Source: Desmodus rotundus
Taxonomy: Eukaryota > Chordata > Mammalia > Chiroptera > Phyllostomidae
DNA length: 64,000 nucleotides
Assembly (NCBI RefSeq): GCF_022682495.2
Contig: NC_071397.1
Span: 10,259,082 to 10,323,081, forward strand
Reading direction: 5' to 3'
Part shown: in pieces, positions 32,690 through 43,675 of the stretch
Position numbering within the stretch: the stretch's first letter is position 1
Layout: every line of letters begins with the position of its first letter
Made by a program: the position numbers and the translations under genes
Notes under the pieces: generated by a model
Database searches by the model: none
Seen by the model: only the letters and a program-made list of their open reading frames with translations
What the model was told of the DNA's origin: nothing

Positions 32690-32925
32690 CGGCACACTGC
32701 CAGTGGTGGAGGCACGGAGTGCGGCGGCTTTGAGAGCAGGGTCTGGGCTCACAGCTCGGAACCAAGTCCCAGCTCAGCCACTTACCTGCCTCGGGACCCC
32801 AGGCTGACTGCTCAGCAACCTTCCCCATCAGTCAGTTTCTCTTTCATGTAGTTATTATTAGGGCTAAGTGAGATAATCTATGCAAAACACTTCACACTGT
32901 GCCTGGCATGTAGTCAGTTATTACT
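32690..32925 (+). mobile_element. MIR SINE (left member of tail-to-tail pair)
   Basis: 'gtgcggcggctttgagagcag', 'cagctcagccacttacctgcc', 'tgagataatctatgcaaaaca' and 'gtgcctggcatgtagtcagt' give nearly full length. Confidence 0.85.
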
Positions 32926-33135
32926 ATTTAGAGAACACCTACCTTGTTTCAGAAGCCATGCCATTTTGTCTTGGCAACCTGGGAGTTGACTGCAAGTGCC
33001 CCCATTTTTATGAGAGGAAATCGAGGCTCAGAGAGGCTGAATCATCTGTCTGGGGTTACATGTGTTAAGTGGCGGGGTCGTGACACATACCCAGGTCTAT
33101 TAGCCCCTGAAACCTAGGCTCATTGTACAGCGCCC
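32926..33135 (-). mobile_element. MIR SINE (right member of tail-to-tail pair)
   Basis: 'cacctaccttgtttcagaagc', 'cccccatttttatgagagg', 'aaatcgaggctcagagaggc' and 'aggtctattagcccctgaaa' are in reverse order. Its 3' end meets the 3' end of the MIR at 32690. Confidence 0.8.
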
Positions 33136-34063
33136 TCCCTGGGTGTTTCTTGACTATTTCCATCAGTGGTAAAGAGTCGTTAGACTCGTTGGGAGCCGGG
33201 GGCTAGGGGCATCATTTTCAGTCCTGCTTATATGAAGAGATGACAGCAAAAAAAGGGCAACAGCTTGGGGTTCAGAGGGGCCCTGGAAGAAGATAAGTGC
33301 GCTAGAGGGGGCATTAAGTATAGGGGATTTCAGGAAGGTGGAAGGAGCAGGGGACAGGGTATCCCCAGGTTGGAAGGAGTCCAGGTTGTCCTAGGGTGCC
33401 CTCAAAGATCCCCCGGGCCCCCCTGAGCAAAGCCTCAGTGTGCTGACTGCGCTCTCATTACGTGTTCCTTACTTTGCCAATTGCTGCTCCCCTTCTGCAC
33501 GTCTTCTCCTTGGCCGGGGTGGGTGGTGGAGGGTCTCCAGAATTCCCCTTTGTGAAATGGAGAGGACAGGAGTGCAGGGAGGAGGAGAACCAAGAGTGAG
33601 GGGCTGGGGCTGGCCAGCAGGGAGGCCCGCCATTGGCTCAGGTCCCAGGGCCTGGGCCTGAGTAGGGAGCTGCCTGCCCCTCACCATTCCCTCCCCCTGC
33701 CCCCCAGGGCTCCTTGGCTGCTGAGCCTGCCAGCTGGGCCCCTGCCAAGCCAAACAGCTGCCAGGGGGAGAGGAAGAAGCGTTTCCGAGCAGAGAGGCCC
33801 CTGTGGGCTCCAATTCAAGCCTAGAATCCCCCTTTCTTACCGCCAAGTGGAAAGGGGAGTCTGCACACATGCACGCAGGCATGCATGGCTCCAGAGCACC
33901 TGGGCACAGGGCCAGAGGGCCCGGGATGCTACAGGGACACACAGTTGGACCGGGGGTGTCCGGGAGCAGGCTCCAGGAGGGACAGAGAGACGGCCTGGAT
34001 GACTGTGCCAGGTGGTGGTGGGCTTGGAGAAACAGGTTTGGCTCACTCAGGGGTTGGGGGTTG
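33136..34063. other. unassigned GC-rich intergenic sequence
   Basis: No named repeat. Long open frames on both strands (33469-33942 minus, 33803-34405 plus) are mutually overlapping and GC-driven. The plus one runs into an LTR. Confidence 0.5.
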
Positions 34064-34521
34064 TGTAGTGGGTTAAATGGTCCTCCCCCCTCCCACCAAA
34101 TTTATATCCACCGGAAACCTCAGAGTATGATCTTATTTGAAAAAAGGGTCTTTGCAGATGTAATTCAGGTGAGGATTGAGATGAAATCATGCTGCATTAG
34201 GGTGGGCTGTAGGTCCGATGAGAATGCCTTTATAAGAAACATGCACACAAAAACCAGCTCACAAAACCATACAGAAACCCACAGGAGAAGATGCGGTGAG
34301 GGTGGAGGCAGAGATTGGAGCTGCAGGCCAGGGAACCACTGGGGACACGGGAAGCTGGAAGATACTAGGAAGGATTCTCCCTCAGGGCCTTTGGAGGGAA
34401 CTTGACCCAGCCAACACCTTGATTTCAGACTTTTGGCCTCCAGAATTGCAAGAGAATGCATTTCTGTTGTTTTAAGCCATACAGTTTGTGTTTGTTACGG
34501 CAGCCCTAGAAAACTAATACA
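34064..34521 (+). mobile_element. solo LTR, MLT1 type (ERVL-MaLR)
   Basis: Begins 'tgtagtgggttaaatggtcc' and carries 'gatcttatttgaaaaaaggg', 'tctttgcagatgtaattcagg', 'tagggtgggctgtaggtccg', 'aatgcctttataagaaaca' and 'ctccagaattgcaagagaatg', with a 'gaaaactaatac' end. It has TG start and CA-like end, no internal sequence and no coding capacity. Confidence 0.9.
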
Positions 34522-34587
34522 GGAAGGCATATGGCAAAAGGGGTGGGTGGGCACGCCAGGGCTTGATAAGAAAGGCTTGGAAAAAGA

Positions 34588-34690
34588 TCTATTATTTATC
34601 ACGTGGCTCCTCTGTGCCAGGCAATTTCGAAGATACTTATCTCAGTCCGTACAATGACCCTGCCAGTAAGAATTATGATTCCCGTTCCAC
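34588..34690 (-). mobile_element. MIR fragment
   Basis: 'ctcctctgtgccaggcaattt', 'gatacttatctcagtcc' and 'aagaattatgattcccgttcc' are in reverse MIR order. Confidence 0.65.
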
Positions 34691-35040
34691 AGTGAGCTTC
34701 AGACCCAACCTTGTTCCAATATTGGATCTCCTGTCTTTGAGCCTGGCCTCTGTCCACCATTGCTCCAAGGAAGCCTCAGCAGTTTCTAGGTCAGATGGTC
34801 GGTTCTTCCACTCGGAGGGAAAGTCTCCAGAGGTCTGGGGCGGGGGGCCATATTCTACCTCACTGGGAGCTGGGCAAGGAGTCGTTGCCCCATTGCTCCG
34901 GGGCCCTTCTGTGTCTGGATGCCCCGGACCACACGTACTCACGCCCTGTTCTGGTGGTCCTCCGGGACACGCGTGCCTGATGGATGGTCTGTTCACATCC
35001 CTGAGCCTCAGTGAGGGAAGGAAGACGCCTACTTGTCTCA

Positions 35041-35290
35041 TGGCCGCTCTACTACCTCCATCACTACCTCCACTGTCGTCACTGTCTCCAGCAATAGCAT
35101 GCCCTCTGCCATCGCCGCCTGCCCTTTGTCACCACCTGTCACTTCCACCATGGTAATCACCATCACCGTGATCTCCACTGAAGCTGCTAGAACTGCTATC
35201 ACAACCAGTACTTCTGTGTCCACGTAACCACCTCTGTCACTTCCCTGCTGCCCCTTTACCGCCCCCAACACACCCGTCATCACTGTGTGA
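35041..35290 (+). repeat. degenerate (CCA/ACY) triplet-rich tract
   Basis: Imperfect repeats of 'ctacctccatcactacctcc' type extend for about 250 bp ('caccacctgtcacttccacc', 'gtaatcaccatcaccgtgat'). Read as protein it gives Thr/Ser/Ile-rich low complexity, which explains the open frames here. Confidence 0.65.
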
Positions 35291-35975
35291 AACACAGCAA
35301 GGTTAGTTAGAGTCGGGCAAGGTGACTCGGGAGATGTCCTGTGCCAGGACAGCAGAGCAGGACTGAGCAGGACTGAGCAGAGCTGCGATATGTCTGGTCA
35401 GCAGATGGGATCGGTAGTAGAGGGGAACCCCACATTCACCCTTGTGGAGAGGGGAGGTGAGCCTGCCTGGCTGGAGTGAACTCTTAGCAGGACAGTCTGT
35501 CTTTGAAGGCGTGGGTTTGGGAGGGTGGAGGTTGCCTGGCTTGTGCTAATTTCTGGGGAATGTGGGTTTTGGCGGGCCCCTGGCTCCAGGCCCCGCTTGG
35601 CTTGGCCATGGCAGTGAGGTCATGATAGAGGCTGCACAGGGAGTGGGGGACAGGGAGAGCGGGCCGCCTTGGCGGGGAGAGGGAGAGGGCCTCTCTCCAC
35701 AGGCTGGCCCTACCCAAAATGGCGAAGTCAGCACGCCTTGACACTCCATTTCCCCAGACTTCCATCCCCTCTGCCTGCCCGGCTCCTCTCGCTGTGGGCA
35801 CTCTCTGCCAGGCGCGGACTCCCTCTTTCCCAGAGACACTTGGCGAGTCAGTCCAGCCACCTGAGGGGACTCAGGAACCAGCAGGCGCAAGTGGCAGGGA
35901 GAGAACCAACTGTCGGAGTGGGATGTCCCATTTCTCCACTCACTTGGGCAGCCCCTTCTTCAACATTAGGCTATA

Positions 35976-36022
35976 ATGTGTGTGTGTCTCTGTGTGTGTC
36001 TCTGTGTGTGTGTGTGGTGGTG
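35976..36022. repeat. (TG)n microsatellite with TC interruptions
   Basis: Three TG runs separated by two 'tctc' interruptions, then 'ggtggtggta'. The regular interruptions suggest an internally duplicated array. Confidence 0.85.
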
Positions 36023-36541
36023 GTAGCAGTGGTAGAAGAGAGGGGGGCAGAATATTCCAGATGCTAAGGCCACAGGTGCTCCCCTCACCCCTTCCTTGCA
36101 AGCCCAGCCACCTCCACGGCCTTAAAGGACAGGACTGGATGGCTCTGGGAGCAGCCTCTCTCAATCCTTCCAAACCCCTAAGCTGCCCCAGTACCAGACT
36201 AATCCCACTCTTTAAGATCACACTTGAGAGCTTCGGGAAGTGGGAAACGATACTATTGTGGGATGTGCTTATCTCTGCATCAGGCGTGAGAGCCGGGCAG
36301 ACAGGCTGGCGACTGGAGAGGCTGAGGGGCCACTGAGTCCCACACAGGGGTTGGAGGGTGGGGTCAGTGAGAGCACTGGGGAGGGACCCAGGCACCCCCC
36401 ACCCCACCCAGGGAAGAGGGTGTGGCTGAGCCACCTCCCACTTGCCACTGCAGACTGCTCCTAAGGGGAAAGCCTTTTTCTGGGTTGGGAAAGACTTTGG
36501 CAGGACACAGAGACCTTTTGATGAACAATATGATACAATAG

Positions 36542-36725
36542 TGACACAACAGATGATATAATAGTGATAGCAGGTGTTTACTGGGTGCTTACGGTGTATC
36601 AGGCCCTCTCTAAGCCCTTTGTATGTATCAACTAATTTAACTCACCAATACTACTAAGACTAGTATAATCACTGTTATCTGTACTTTGCTGGAGGTTGTT
36701 ATTCTGCCCATCAGAAGTGGGCCTG
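36542..36725 (-). mobile_element. MIR SINE
   Basis: 'ggtgtttactgggtgcttac', 'aagccctttgtatgtatcaac', 'taatttaactcaccaatact' and 'ataatcactgttatctgtac' are in reverse order. Confidence 0.85.
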
Positions 36726-37765
36726 GGATCTGTGCGCAGTCTGCCTGGCTCCAGAGCTCCTGCTCTTCTTCACTTCAGGGGGGTGGGGATAGGATTTCCT
36801 CTCCTGAAGTTGGGAGTCCCCACTCCAAACCCGCAGACTGCTGCTTCCTCCCCAGGACTGCCCCCTGCGGGGCAGACAGCACAGAAACCGGAGCCAGGAG
36901 CCTGGGGTCTTCTTGGGCATGTGTGCGGTTGTGGCAGAGCTCTCTGCCTCTGTTTCCTCACCTGCCCTGAGCAAGCACTGCGCTGAGCCCCCGCTGCCCC
37001 TTGAAGGCCCTTCTGGGTCCCATCAGGAGTTGAGCTGCCCCAGCACGGAACTCCTCACGTCTGTTGGGCCTCCATGGGATGGGCCTGGCTCTGGGCCTGA
37101 CTGGGGCGGGGACGACAACGGCCCGGAAGACTCCTGTTTGTCTGGACAGCCACCTCTTTGATTCTGCTCTGTCAAGAGGAGCAGCAGTGTCGCAGATCAG
37201 AGACAACCGCCAGATGTGCTCGCTCACCCACAGAAGAGGGTCTGCCCGCATCTGCGTCTCACCAACCCCGCCCTGCCCTGATCGTGGTCCCCACCCCAGA
37301 GCGGGTGCTAGGGTTAGAGACAGACCTCTGGCTCTCACTACCCTCCCATCTCACTCTCTCCTCCAGCCCTCTGAACACCCAGGGGCAGCATGTCAAATTA
37401 CCCTCCACACTCCACCAAGCCCTCTCTTCCCCTCCAAAACAGACCCCGATGGCCTGTTTATGCAGTAGGGGAAGGCAAGTTTCCATGTAGGGGACTTAGA
37501 CTCCATTAGAGAAGCTAGCCAATCTGAGGAGGGGGGTCTGGTTGGTTCACCTGTTGTGCAAAGCAACTGCAAGGATTTGTGAGTGGGGAATACTCATCTC
37601 ATTTAAAATATCAAGGTCATTTATTCACTCATTTCATCAACACAGTGTATTGAATGGGCAAAAGAAGTTTACAATGAATATGGAAAACAATACCATAATT
37701 AATAAATAATAATACAAGAATAAACCCTGCGCTTCACATACAACTATAAACCTACTTTTGTCCCA
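36726..37765. other. unassigned intergenic sequence
   Basis: GC-rich to about 37500, then abruptly AT-rich (37600-37740, 'ataattaataaataataatac'). Overlapping frames at 36686-37490 have no domains. Confidence 0.5.
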
Positions 37766-38060
37766 CCCTGTATTCCAAGTACTGTAGTAGGAGCTGAGGA
37801 TTCAGTGGTAAAAAGACAGATTCAGTTCCTGCCCACTTGGAAACTGTGTTCAAGTATAAGGAAAGGCAATCAGCTGATTACTACATGAAAATATCATTTT
37901 GATAAAAATTTGAAAAGCATTAGAGAGAAATACAGGCTGCTATGCTGTGAGAATTTATAGCATTTCACCTACCTCAGTCTGTGTGATTGGGGAAGACTTC
38001 CCTGAGGAAGTGACAAGTAAGCCCTGAGGCTTACTGGATGAGAGCAGTGAGTTGGGGGCA
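37766..38060 (-). mobile_element. L2 LINE 3' region
   Basis: 'attccaagtactgtagtagg', 'agattcagttcctgcccactt', 'ggaagacttccctgaggaag' and 'agccctgaggcttactggat' follow reverse L2 order. Confidence 0.55.
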
Positions 38061-38094
38061 GATGCAGCTGTGAGTGACAGAACGCACACACCTT

Positions 38095-38520
38095 GCCCCA
38101 GGGATGGTCATGTAAACCAGATAAAAGTTTATTTTTATCTCTCACATAAATGAAGCCCAGGGCTAGTTCATCCAGGGCTGGTCAGACATTTCCATAGCCA
38201 TCAGGGACTCAGCCTCCTCCTATGTAGCGATGTTGCTTGGCCATTTTCAAATACACAGCTTCCGTCTCATAGTCCAAAACAGCTGCTCCAACTCCAGCCA
38301 TTACACCCACAGTCCGCTCAGTGGGAAGGAGAAAAGAGGAGAGAGAAGGGCATGCCTCTTCCTTTAAGGGCACATCTTTGTAGGTAGCACACACCATTTC
38401 TGCTTTTACATACCATATCCAGAGTTTGGTTTTACACTTAGATACGAGGGAGTTCGGGTAGTTTGTCTTTATTCTGGGTAGCCATGGTCTTAGCTACAGC
38501 TCAGCAGTTTTATTGCTAAA
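38095..38520 (-). mobile_element. unclassified interspersed repeat, likely inserted in L2
   Basis: Begins with AT-rich 'gataaaagtttatttttatc' (a reversed poly(A) signal). It continues 'tcagggactcagcctcctcc', 'gcttccgtctcatagtccaaaac', 'gggcatgcctcttcctttaagg' and 'ttctgggtagccatgg'. I recognise the pattern as recurrent in mammalian genomes but cannot name the family. L2-like sequence lies on both sides. Confidence 0.45.
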
Positions 38521-38523
38521 GAA

Positions 38524-38870
38524 GAGGAGATGGGTGAAAGTCTATGCCACAAGGAATTAGCTGGGTAAGAGATGGGGTGATGGAGATGAGAGCGCCAGAG
38601 AGAGGGCTGGCGTGTGTGAAGGCCCTTAGGCAGAGAGGGCAAGGAGAATGACTTAATGACTCCTTGTTTCCAGTGCTATCAGCTGGTGGTAGCATTTGCT
38701 GAGCTAAGGGACCCGAAGAAGGAGAAAGTTTGGTGGTCAGAACAAGGTCAGTGTTGGACCCATTGAACTGGAGGGCCTGTGAGCTATCCATGTAGAGAGG
38801 CTCTTGGACATACATGAGTCTAGACTCAGGAGGTAGGTCTGGATTGGGAATTACGGGCATACTACTGGCA
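38524..38870 (-). mobile_element. L2 LINE, upstream part
   Basis: 'ggtcagtgttggacccattg', 'gggcctgtgagctatccatg', 'cttggacatacatgagtct' and 'gactcaggaggtaggtctgg' resemble the same L2 region as 30170-30265. Confidence 0.5.
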
Positions 38871-39654
38871 ATTGCAGCCGCCATCACGGGAAGGAACGAG
38901 AAGGCCCAGGGAGCAGTGTGGAGTGAGAAGAGAAAACACCAGGGCACAAACCCGAGAACCCTGGGAAGACAGTCACCCTTATTTTGTGGCCTCTTGGTCT
39001 CTGGTCCCCTTTGGGGCATCATCTCTCTGCCATCTTGTGGGATGATAACTCAGATGATCCACTCTCCCACTCCAGAGTTTGGAAGCACCCCTAGAGACCT
39101 GTTCCCGCGGACTTTGCCTTCTCACTTCCATGGGACAGCACAGGGGTGACCAGGTGACCTAAACTCAGACACTCGGCAGCTTGAGCATCTTGACACTCTC
39201 ATGGAAGAGTCCTTTGAAGTTCAACAAATAATTTCTGCTCCATTTCAAGCAATGTACTTCAGCCTCCCAGTCAATTCCCTGAGGTATTTCCTCAATATAT
39301 CTCCAATAAATAATGATAATAGTAATTATTATTATTATGCTTTTAAACATCAGAGTTGGTTTCTGTTACTTGCAAACAAAGAGGAGCCAGCAAAGGAAAT
39401 GGAGCTGGACAGGACTGCAGGGGAAAATTAGGAGGGCGAGGTTTCACAAACATCAGTGAAAGGGTGTACCTCTAAGGAAGGAGTAGCTAGTGGTGTCAAT
39501 TTTTATTTCAAAAATGTCCAGTATGCCTAAATAAGCATAGGATAAAAAGGCAAGAAGGAGACATAGCTGTTAACAATGATTAATAATGGAGGGGGGCAGG
39601 CTTTAATAGATCTCTGTTTCAAAGGAAGGAACTCTGTTCTACTTGCTTAAGACA
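38871..39654. other. unassigned intergenic sequence, AT-rich tract
   Basis: An ATT/AAT-rich tract at 39298-39345. No gene or named repeat elsewhere. Confidence 0.5.
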
Positions 39655-40120
39655 AGCATAACAAAAAAGTAATTTATTGGCTACGGACACTGAAAAGTCC
39701 GGGGCGGACCTGTCCTTGGCACGGCATGCACACTGTCACCGGCACTGGTCTCTGCTCTCCTGTAGCGGCTTTCTTCTCACGTGGTCTCCTCAGGCAGCAG
39801 TTTTGGCAGCTCCTGACAGGCGCATATCCGGTTAGCAAGCCCGGAGCAGGAAACCTCCTTCCCAGTGGCTTCAGTAAAACCGGAGGCTCGCTCTCTTGGC
39901 CTGGTTTGGGTCATCTGTCCTTCCCGAACCAATCACTACAGACAGCACGTTTTAACGTTTGACTGGCCAGGCCTGAATCACATGTTTCTCCCTGGAGATG
40001 GGAGGTGGGGTGCAGAGGCATCTCCACCCCTCCTTTTACTGAGGGCCTGAGTATGGCCCAAAGAAATTCAAATGGACTTACCAGAAGAGGGGATGGGTCC
40101 TGGGCGGGAACACCCAATCT
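39655..40120 (-). mobile_element. unclassified mammalian interspersed repeat
   Basis: Starts 'acaaaaaagtaatttattggct', then 'actgaaaagtccggggcgga', 'ctctcttggcctggtttggg', 'cgaaccaatcactacagaca' and 'actggccaggcctgaatcac'. The reversed AATAAA-like start suggests a poly(A)-ended retroelement on the minus strand. I cannot name it. Confidence 0.45.
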
Positions 40121-40294
40121 GCAGCCCAGCTTGCCAGGGGGAAGGCTACAACCGGTCAGGTTTGGCTCAGAGGGCCATACCTGTAGGGCATGGGGCAAGG
40201 TTCACTGAGGCCCACTTCCCCAGAGTGGGGGTACTGGATGGACAAATCTACCCTTGAACATGCAGGTGGTCTCGGTGGTAGGCAGATGCAAGGG

Positions 40295-40525
40295 TAGTAA
40301 AGCAGCGGTGTGGGCAAGTGGATGAGCTGTGCAGCTGGAGACCTGGGTTTGAAGCCAAGCCTTGGATTTACTAACATTTTCACTTCTGAGTCTCAGTTTC
40401 TTATCTGAAAACTGGATTAATATAGGAATAGTGTCAATCTCTTAGAATTCTTATGAGATTTAAAGGGTTTAGATGTGTTCCTAGATGATAGTAAGTGCTC
40501 AGTGAATGTTTGCTATTATTCTAGT
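40295..40525 (+). mobile_element. MIR SINE, near full length
   Basis: 'gagacctgggtttgaagcc', 'tctgagtctcagtttcttatctg', 'gattaatataggaatagtg', 'aattcttatgagatttaaag' and 'taagtgctcagtgaatgtttg' are in order. Confidence 0.9.
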
Positions 40526-42609
40526 GAACTTGGGAGCGTTCCATGCCCTTGATGGGTGAGCAGGCAGTCCTGGGAGCCCCCTCCCTCCTGCCATCAACGT
40601 GGCTCCAATTCAGGCCCCAGAATTCCCTAATGGGCTCTGTCAACGGCTGGCCAGATTCTATCCCCGAGGATGGGGAAAACTGGTGGTCGGGTACCTGGTA
40701 GTGGGGTATGGTTGGGGTACATTCTGATAGGGCTGGGTCAAGGTGAGTGGGGAAGATACAGGGAGACTGGGGATTGGGGAGGAGAGGGAGGGTGAGGAGG
40801 GTGAGGTGGACCAGGGTGGTGAGCACTGAGGAGAGGGATGATTTTGGGCAGAACCAGCAGGGGTCACTGCAGATCTAAGTAACCTCAGGGTGGCTCTGGG
40901 CCACCCCAGGGCCCTCTCACGTTACTACCTGCCTTCACAAGTGTCATCGCTGGGAGTCACAGCTCAGGCCAGTTCTGGGCGGAAGGGTTGGGGTTTGACT
41001 CATTCAGTTGGAGGCGGCCTTCTCAGGCAGGTGCCCTCCGTGCCCTCCCGGGCCTGGGCAGTCCCTCCTCTGATGGAGGCCCTTCATGGTTGGGCGTACA
41101 CCTGGCTTCCCTCCTCACTGGGCTCTGAGCTCCCCCAGTACCTAGAAAGTGTCTCTGGAGGTGCTTCCTTATAAAGAGCTGAGATCAAACGCATTTCCTA
41201 GTCTCACTCCTCCTCCCAGACGGTCATGGCCCAGATCGGCGTGCTGGAAGCTCAGAGAAGCCCTGCAGACAAGAACAGCTGCCAGGCTTCGCCTAGCTCA
41301 GGGTTCCTGCGCTTGTCTGAGTCCTTTCTCCATGGCACACTTAGGGCAACACTGGGTTAAGGCGCGTCCGGGGCAGAAGGTGAACGCTCCAGGGGAAGTG
41401 AATGCATGGAGCCCAGCCTCCTACCTCCACCTTCCATGGCAAAGTAAAATGTAACACGTTTGTAGAGAAGTGGGAAAAAAAAATCAGAAGTGCAAAAGAG
41501 ACAATTACCTCCCTTACCTCCTACTCCTTAGACTCACCTCAAAAAGCTCTGGCTGCTGACCTGCCTCTTTCTGAGGCAGAGGGGGTGACCCTAGGGCCCC
41601 CCCAGGGCACATACACTGCTGGGGGGGAGCCCCATCAGAAAAGAGCCCTGTTGGAGGTCATGGTGCCCAACCCTCTGTGTTCACCTAGGGGAGAGGAGGG
41701 TATTGGCAGTGTTCAGAGGGTGGTAAGTGGGTGTCCAGGTCACACAGGTGGGAGGGGGGACTTCCTCTAAAGGGGAGGGAACAGGCTCTGAGAAGGGACA
41801 TGACTCGTTGGGGTTTCACGAAGAGCCGGTGGTACAGCCTGCAGAACTCTTGCTCCTGGCCAGGCGCCCTCCCCACCTCTCCCAGCTCTAGATGCCAAGG
41901 GGCTGTAGAGGGGCCGATGCCCTTCGAGCAGGGCTGCGGTCCCTTCTGTGGAACTGTCGGGCCACCCGGGGTGTGTGGGTGCCCTGTGCGCGCACCACAG
42001 TTGTGTAACAAGCTCTGGGGTGTGTGCATGCGCTCAGTAACCTGATGCAACAGGGAAGTTGCATCCCGTGAGTTGGGGTGTGGGCGCTTGGCTGAGGCCC
42101 AAACCACAAGGAGTATTTGGCTTGTGGCTGTGGAGGCCGGGCACGGGGGTCGCAGAGTTGTCCATGTCAGGGCTTGTCCATTCCTGGTGCCTCCATTCTG
42201 GTCCTTGTGGGCACAAGGCTGGAAGTGGGGCTGCCTGGCCAGCTGATGTTGGGGGGATTAGAGCAGAGAGGGAGACCTTGCCCCATCCTCATCCTGTTTG
42301 CCAGAATGCTTATTGTGACTGGGGGGTCAGGTGGGGCTTCCTCCCTGTGGTTCCATCTCTTCCTAGTTGTAAAACCTCCCCCCACACTGCCCCGCCCCCA
42401 GCAATCCTGGAGCCCTCGCCTCAGTCCAGGTCATTCAGCACAGCAACGTCTGTCTCTTGCTCCCTCAGTCCTGCTGAGTCCCCCAACCCCATGGTCTTTC
42501 CTGCACAAGCCCTGCTTCCCTGTTGAGGAGAAGCAGAAGGGGGGGTGGAGAGGGGAGGATAAAAGAGCAGCCGCACTGCAGCAAGGCCACACGCTGACCG
42601 CCCACTGCC
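40526..42609. other. unassigned GC-rich intergenic sequence, 2.1 kb
   Basis: No exon or repeat is convincing. Purine-rich G runs at 40760-40810 could form G-quadruplexes. A perfect hairpin with a C/EBP-ATF motif is at 42044-42065. Overlapping frames at 42059-42671 on both strands are GC-driven. Confidence 0.5.
42043..42066. promoter_or_regulatory. candidate C/EBP-ATF response element, inverted pair
   Basis: TGATGCAAC matches the CARE consensus TGATGNAAN. An inverted copy, GTTGCATCC, follows after AGGGAA, giving perfect 8-bp arms (42044-42051, 42058-42065). ATF4-C/EBP dimers bind such sites. Function is inferred from sequence only. Confidence 0.4.
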
Positions 42610-42720
42610 ATTCCGAACCGAGGGACTGGGAAGGGTCTGTGTCCTCCCTCAGCCTCTGTGTGCTCATCTGAGAGATGGGCACAGAGATACTTCCACCACA
42701 GGGCTGTGGGAAGGGAGCCT
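42610..42720 (+). mobile_element. MIR fragment, diverged
   Basis: 'ctcagcctctgtgtgctcatctgagagatgggcacag' follows the MIR core. Confidence 0.45.
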
Positions 42721-43205
42721 AGGGCCTAGGAAGAAACGCCTTGCTGGGAGCTGCCCTTCCATTTCATCTCACATGGACTGAGTGTCTGGGCACCCTCACT
42801 CCCAGCACCTCCTTCACCAGATGGGGCTTGGGGGCTTTGGAGAGCCAGGGGCCCCAGAAGGAGATGAGCAGTGAAAGCAGCCACTGCCTTGCCTGCCTGG
42901 TGCCTGGTAAGTGTCTCAGGGGCCACCTGCAAACCTTCCCTCTTCCCTTTTCCTGGAGAGAGGTGAGGTATGTGCGTTCCTTCTGCCCATCTCTCCTGCT
43001 GCACCCTTGCAGGCAGCCCATGGGCTCAGGGCTAGGGGAGGGGAGGAAGGGCATCTGTGCCCGGTGTCCTCACCTCCTTCCCTGGCTGGGCTACACTCGT
43101 CCCCCTGGGGCCACTCCCCCGTGCTCCCAGGTTCCCTTGCATCTGTGTCACTTTATCCTGCCCTGCCTAGTATTTTGATGACCTTTTTCTGTATCTACCA
43201 GTAAT
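42721..43205. other. unassigned GC-rich sequence
   Basis: No repeat or gene recognised. Frames on both strands overlap throughout. Confidence 0.5.
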
Positions 43206-43400
43206 TAAACAATAACACGTGGTACTTACTGTGTGCTGGGCTTCACATATATCACCTCATTTCTTCCTCCAGCAGAGGTAGGTGTAATTGCCGCTTGCGA
43301 GGAAACTGGAGCTCAGAGAAAGGAAGTGCCCTGCTCGGCTTCAAACGGCTGGTGTTGTCTAACCTCAGTCACGATCATATTGCGCGATTTTATCTCTTTC
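43206..43400 (-). mobile_element. MIR SINE
   Basis: 'ggtacttactgtgtgctggg', 'cacatatatcacctcatttc', 'gcgaggaaactggagctcag' and 'agaaaggaagtgccctgc' are in reverse order. Confidence 0.85.
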
Positions 43401-43404
43401 AGAG

Positions 43405-43512
43405 CCGTGACCCTGAGTAGTTGCCGGTCTTTACGTATTTGCTTGCTCATTGTCTGTCTGTCTACCTACATAGCAAGCTCCATGAGGGCGAGGACTTTGT
43501 CTTTCTTCCTTT
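43405..43512 (+). mobile_element. L2 LINE fragment, left part
   Basis: 'gctcattgtctgtctgtctacc', 'tagcaagctccatgagggcg' and 'aggactttgtctttcttcc' are diagnostic of L2. It is interrupted by the L1 piece starting at 43513. Confidence 0.75.
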
Positions 43513-43675
43513 TTCACTATTATGTTTATTGGGGGCAACACTGGCTCGCAAAACATACAGGTTTCATGTGCACAAATCAACAGAACTTCAGGTTCACACT
43601 GCATCGTGCGTCCTTCGCTCAAAGCAAAGTCTCTTTTTGTCCCCTTTTGTCCCTCCTTTGCTCACCCAGGCTTTC
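43513..43675 (-). mobile_element. L1 3' end fragment (bat type) inside L2
   Basis: 'tcactattatgtttattggggg', 'acaggtttcatgtgcacaaa' and 'tcaacagaacttcagg' resemble the antisense 3' end of bat L1. The L2 resumes on the other side. Confidence 0.55.

Larger units (their letters stand above)
34691..36541. other. unassigned intergenic sequence
   Basis: GC-rich. The open frames (such as 34563-35156 plus, 197 codons, and 35940-36434 minus) carry simple-sequence or cross a MIR. Low-complexity tracts at 35041-35290 and 35976-36022 are listed separately. Confidence 0.5.

Noticed and set aside
33295..33320. CTCF-like 'ctagagggggcat'
   Set aside because: Two extra G residues break the core spacing of the CTCF consensus.
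33803..35156. Two frames of about 200 codons
   Set aside because: They cross an MLT1 LTR and a MIR. The coding look is due to GC richness and the triplet tract.
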